64,000 nucleotides of DNA, from contig CM062289.1 in NCBI GenBank assembly GCA_031216915.1, positions 390,936,674 to 391,000,673 of the forward strand, in the 5' to 3' direction. Shown piece by piece: positions 61,176 to 64,000 of the stretch. The position numbers and the translations under genes were made by a program. This DNA comes from Pictodentalium vernedei (Eukaryota > Mollusca > Scaphopoda > Dentaliida > Dentaliidae). Position 1 is the stretch's first letter. Every line of letters begins with the position of its first letter. The notes under the pieces were generated by a model, which had not been told where the DNA came from, did no database searches, and saw nothing but the letters and a program-made list of their open reading frames with translations.

Positions 61176-61913
61176 GTATTGCACAATAAGGACAGAATCA
61201 ACATGAAAGCAATCCCTGAGATATGTTATTCTTGTACTTCTTTGACTGAGATTCAACAATGCTGCAGGCAGGAAAGCAAAGAAACCCAGTTAGATCAGGG
61301 CCCAATACTATAAAACTTTTACACTTAAGACGTTACCTAACGAACCGCCCGCGTAATATGCAAATTGAGCAGTTGAAAAAATTAAATTTTTCAAAATATT
61401 TCAATAAAACCATAGCATGTGACCCCTCATTGGAACGAGCTCATTGAGCTCGATCCAATGCAGTGTCACATGATATGGTTTTGTTGAAATTTTTGAAAAA
61501 TTTAAAAAAAATGATATTTTAAATAATAAATTTTGATATCGACTGCATTGGGTAAAGGGTTAAGACTTTAAATGGGTTGAAATAAGCCATTAGGATTTTC
61601 AAAGATGTGGCAGTTTGCCAGGTGGCAAATTGCCATATCTTTTAAAATGCTAATGATTCATTTTAGTCAGTTATATTAATAGGCAGAATATACAATTTTA
61701 GAAAATACAATTGTTAAAGTTTTATAGTATTGGCTCCTGGTCCAACACTAGTGGTTAGACATTTAGTAAATAAAATATTGCAAAATAAGGACAGAATCAA
61801 GGAAAAACACATGAAAATAACCCCTGAGATATGTTCTTCTCACATGTCTTCTTTGACAGTGAGATTCAGCAATGTTGCGGGCAAGAAAGCAAAGAAACCC
61901 AGTTAGATCTGGT
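61137..61913. repeat. Direct repeat pair flanking a nested MITE
   Basis: Two ~165-bp direct repeats (61137-61297, 61736-61913) share ATAAGGACAGAATCAA, CCCTGAGATATGTT and GCAAAGAAACCCAGTTAGAT. Between them 61299-61735 has inverted ends (CCCAATACTATAAAACTT and AAGTTTTATAGTATTGG). Inside that lies a family 2 element. The order suggests a duplication and at least two insertions. Confidence 0.7.
61325..61563. mobile_element. Palindromic TTAA MITE, family 2 subfamily a, nested
   Basis: TTAAGACGTTACCTAACGAA to CATTGGGTAAAGGGTTAA. The arms carry AAAACCATAGCATGTGACCC and mirror, and the centre is TCATTGGAACGAGCTCATTG. It lies inside the inverted-end element 61299-61735. Confidence 0.82.
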
Positions 61914-62849
61914 TGAAATTCTTGATTCACTTATTATCACAGCTCAGTAAAAAACAGACCAGGAATAGCTAACTATCCTTGTTTGAAAATTTGATTTCAC
62001 CAGTTTCTGAAAAACTGCATTGCATGTTTTCAATATCCAAAAATTCCTAGAGGCATAGGGAGATTTTGTGCTCTGCCATCTGTGGGTGAATGTCTCCTTA
62101 CTGGCTAAACCCCTTTGAAGCTTGACTCAGCAAGCATATTTTCAGCTTGTGCTTGTGGGCTACTGGGCGGCTAGTTTTAACAGTTTGGTGCATTCTATAA
62201 GCATGGGAGACACAGATCAATGTATCAGGGATGAGATTTTTCAGGTTTTTATCCAATTTCATTCTGCTTCTAATTTTTATTGTAAATTTAAAGAAGTAAA
62301 ATGTCCCCAGCTGTTCTGTTTTGGTTATCATTTATTGGGGGGGGGGGGGTGGGGGGGGGGGGGGGGCGGGGGGCAGGGGCATAATGGATGATTTTGATAT
62401 ATTTCCTATTCTGCAAAGCAAACACAATTTCAGGTTATTTTCAGTTATTTTTATGAGACTGAAGTCTCATGCCTGATGTATATCACACTCACCCACTTTG
62501 TCATGGCAAGTTATTTTGTATTTCCGGAATTTGAAACTGTTTTATCATTTGCAGGAAATAAAGTCGTTTATAGTGCAAAAATCAAGAAATTTGTGTTTAG
62601 TTATTTACATAGCTATGGAGTTTAGTGAATCCGGGTGCTATGCTGTTTGGCATTGTGATCAGTTCTTCAGATATTATTTTGGTAAAAGGTATTAATCCCT
62701 TGATTTTTTAACCCTTGAAGGACTGGAGATTTTTTATGTATTTTTATGCATTTTTGCTATAACCATGTGGGTTTGCAGTTGTATTTTGGCAAGTCTTGGT
62801 AGCCTCTGTAGGCATCCAAAACTTGTATAGAAACAACTGTCAAGATTCT
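61914..62849. other. Non-coding stretch downstream of SKP1
   Basis: No gene recognised. A ~38-nt G-rich tract (GGGGGGGGGGTGGGGG type) spans about 62336-62374. Confidence 0.4.
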
Positions 62850-63304
62850 AGTAATATAACTTCTGAGTTTACCTGGAGACAGCATGTTGTAATATAACTT
62901 CTGAGTTTACCCGGAGACAGCATGTTGTAATATAACTTCTGAGTTTACCCGGAGACAGCATGTTGTAATATAACTTCTGAGTTTACCCGGAGACAGCATG
63001 TTGTAATATAACTTCTGAGTTTACCCAGAGACAGCATGTTGTAATATAAATTCTGAGTTTACCCAGAGACAGCATGTTGTAATATAACTTCTGAGTTTAC
63101 CCAGAGACAGCATGTTGTAATATAACTTCTGAGTTTATGCGGAAACAGCATGTTGTAATATAATTTCTGAGTTGACCTGGAGACAGCATTTTTTAATATA
63201 ACTTCTGAGTTTACCTGGAGACTGCATGTTGTAATATTACTTCTGAGTTTACCCAGAGACAGCATGTTGTAATATAACTTCAGAGTTTACCTGGAGACAG
63301 CATG
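62850..63304. repeat. 38-bp minisatellite, about 12 copies
   Basis: The consensus unit is GTAATATAACTTCTGAGTTT + ACCCGGAGACAGCATGTT. Copies differ mainly at ACCYRGAG and drift toward the right. Minus-strand frames over the array (EVILQHAVSG repeats) are by-products of the 38-bp period. There are no spacers, so it is not a CRISPR array. Confidence 0.92.
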
Positions 63305-63375
63305 ATGAGCTCATTCCAATGATGGGCAAACCAGAAAATAAGCAGACTGTCATCTGCAAAATGAGGTCCCCAGAG

Positions 63376-63430
63376 GGTGAATTCAGTGATGCTACCCTGC
63401 ACAGCAGGGTAGCATCACTAAATTTACCCT
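63376..63430. repeat. Imperfect palindrome
   Basis: GGTGAATTCAGTGATGCTAC + CCTGC is mirrored by GCAGG + GTAGCATCACTAAATTTACC around CACA. CCTCTGGGGACTTCATTCTG at 63532 repeats its outer arm, so it may be the centre of a further foldback element. Confidence 0.6.
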
Positions 63431-64000
63431 CTGTGAACCTCAATCTGAATCAGGGTCTCAAAACTAAACAGAAAGAGGTATCCAGAGGATAAATTGGTCC
63501 ACTGTATGGGATAGCATCATCAAATTCACCCTCTGGGGACTTCATTCTGAAAATGTCCGATTGTTTATTTTTCACTACCATGTCAGGTGAGCGCCCTGGG
63601 GTCTCTTGTTATTCTTTTGATAAAATATGCTCATCACAGTATTTCTTGGAATGCTTCCAAAAGCAAGTCTTTCAAGGAATGATGTGAAATGTGAATGTTT
63701 GATGATAAAAGCTTCAAGAAAAATGCTTTTCTGCAAATTATATCTACTGATGCTGTAATTCAAATCAACATGTTTGTGAATCATTAGCATATGTATATAC
63801 CTGCATTGTTTTTTCAATTTTTGTGGCATGTTCTGTGATTAATAAGTCAACATGGTTGTACACAGCTCCTGGATCAACACTATCTTCAAAATGATGAACC
63901 CTCTACACATTGTTTTCTGCAAGATATAGTTTGTTAAATTTTTCATACTGCAATATGGGGTCAATGCTAGAAATTTTGAAATACTACCAGAATGCTAGGA
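63431..64000. other. Non-coding right edge of the window
   Basis: No gene recognised. A partial repeat of the preceding palindrome arm (ATAGCATCATCAAATTCACC) lies at 63510-63529. Confidence 0.35.

Noticed and set aside
62850-63304. Regular repeats resembling a CRISPR array
   Set aside because: Units are directly tandem with no unique spacers, and the locus is animal.
63059-63443. Repetitive minus-strand frames downstream of SKP1
   Set aside because: They are by-products of the 38-bp minisatellite and an adjacent palindrome.

Overview
The window is eukaryotic and animal: one host gene with canonical GT-AG introns sits in A+T-rich DNA packed with transposable elements. The mix (a DIRS tyrosine-recombinase retroelement, a Jockey-like LINE, tRNA-headed SINEs, hAT, PIF/Harbinger-like, pogo-like and TTAA-targeting MITEs, and a Helentron-type element with a ~167-bp tandem core) suits a marine invertebrate. 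A mollusc or another lophotrochozoan is most likely; a lancelet or other group is not excluded. Species cannot be read from the sequence.

The host gene is SKP1, on the + strand. Four coding exons (22124-22220, 37147-37361, 54339-54479, 60809-60844) encode a 162-residue protein almost identical to animal SKP1, the F-box adaptor of SCF ubiquitin ligases. The start codon directly follows a splice acceptor, so a non-coding first exon must lie upstream; I could not place it. The introns are about 14.9, 17.0 and 6.3 kb and consist mostly of nested mobile elements.

Region by region. 1-4600: a decayed LINE on the - strand and a SINE. 4625-12168: a compound structure of nested inverted repeats holding a TTAA foldback MITE, a pogo-like transposon with an uninterrupted 565-codon transposase ending in a PHD-like finger, and a striking array of hairpins with poly-G/poly-C runs. 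13040-18420: palindromic MITEs, then a second copy of the first LINE, apparently split by a foldback MITE and by a satellite with trimeric higher-order structure. 21041-22061: a palindromic MITE carrying a hAT MITE with a perfect 8-bp target duplication. SKP1 intron 1: a Jockey-like LINE (about 23290-34020) carrying at least five later insertions, followed by a hAT element with a BED-finger remnant. SKP1 intron 2: a ~14-kb tandem DIRS array (39101-53125). SKP1 intron 3 and 3' side: a decayed hAT-like transposase, SINEs, many palindromic TTAA MITEs, and a 38-bp minisatellite.

The most distinctive feature is two families of near-perfect palindromes, each about 230-265 bp, bounded by TTAA. At least sixteen copies are present and some are pairwise adjacent, so SKP1 pre-mRNA would carry many long hairpins. 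No operon, CRISPR array, rRNA or true tRNA gene was found.
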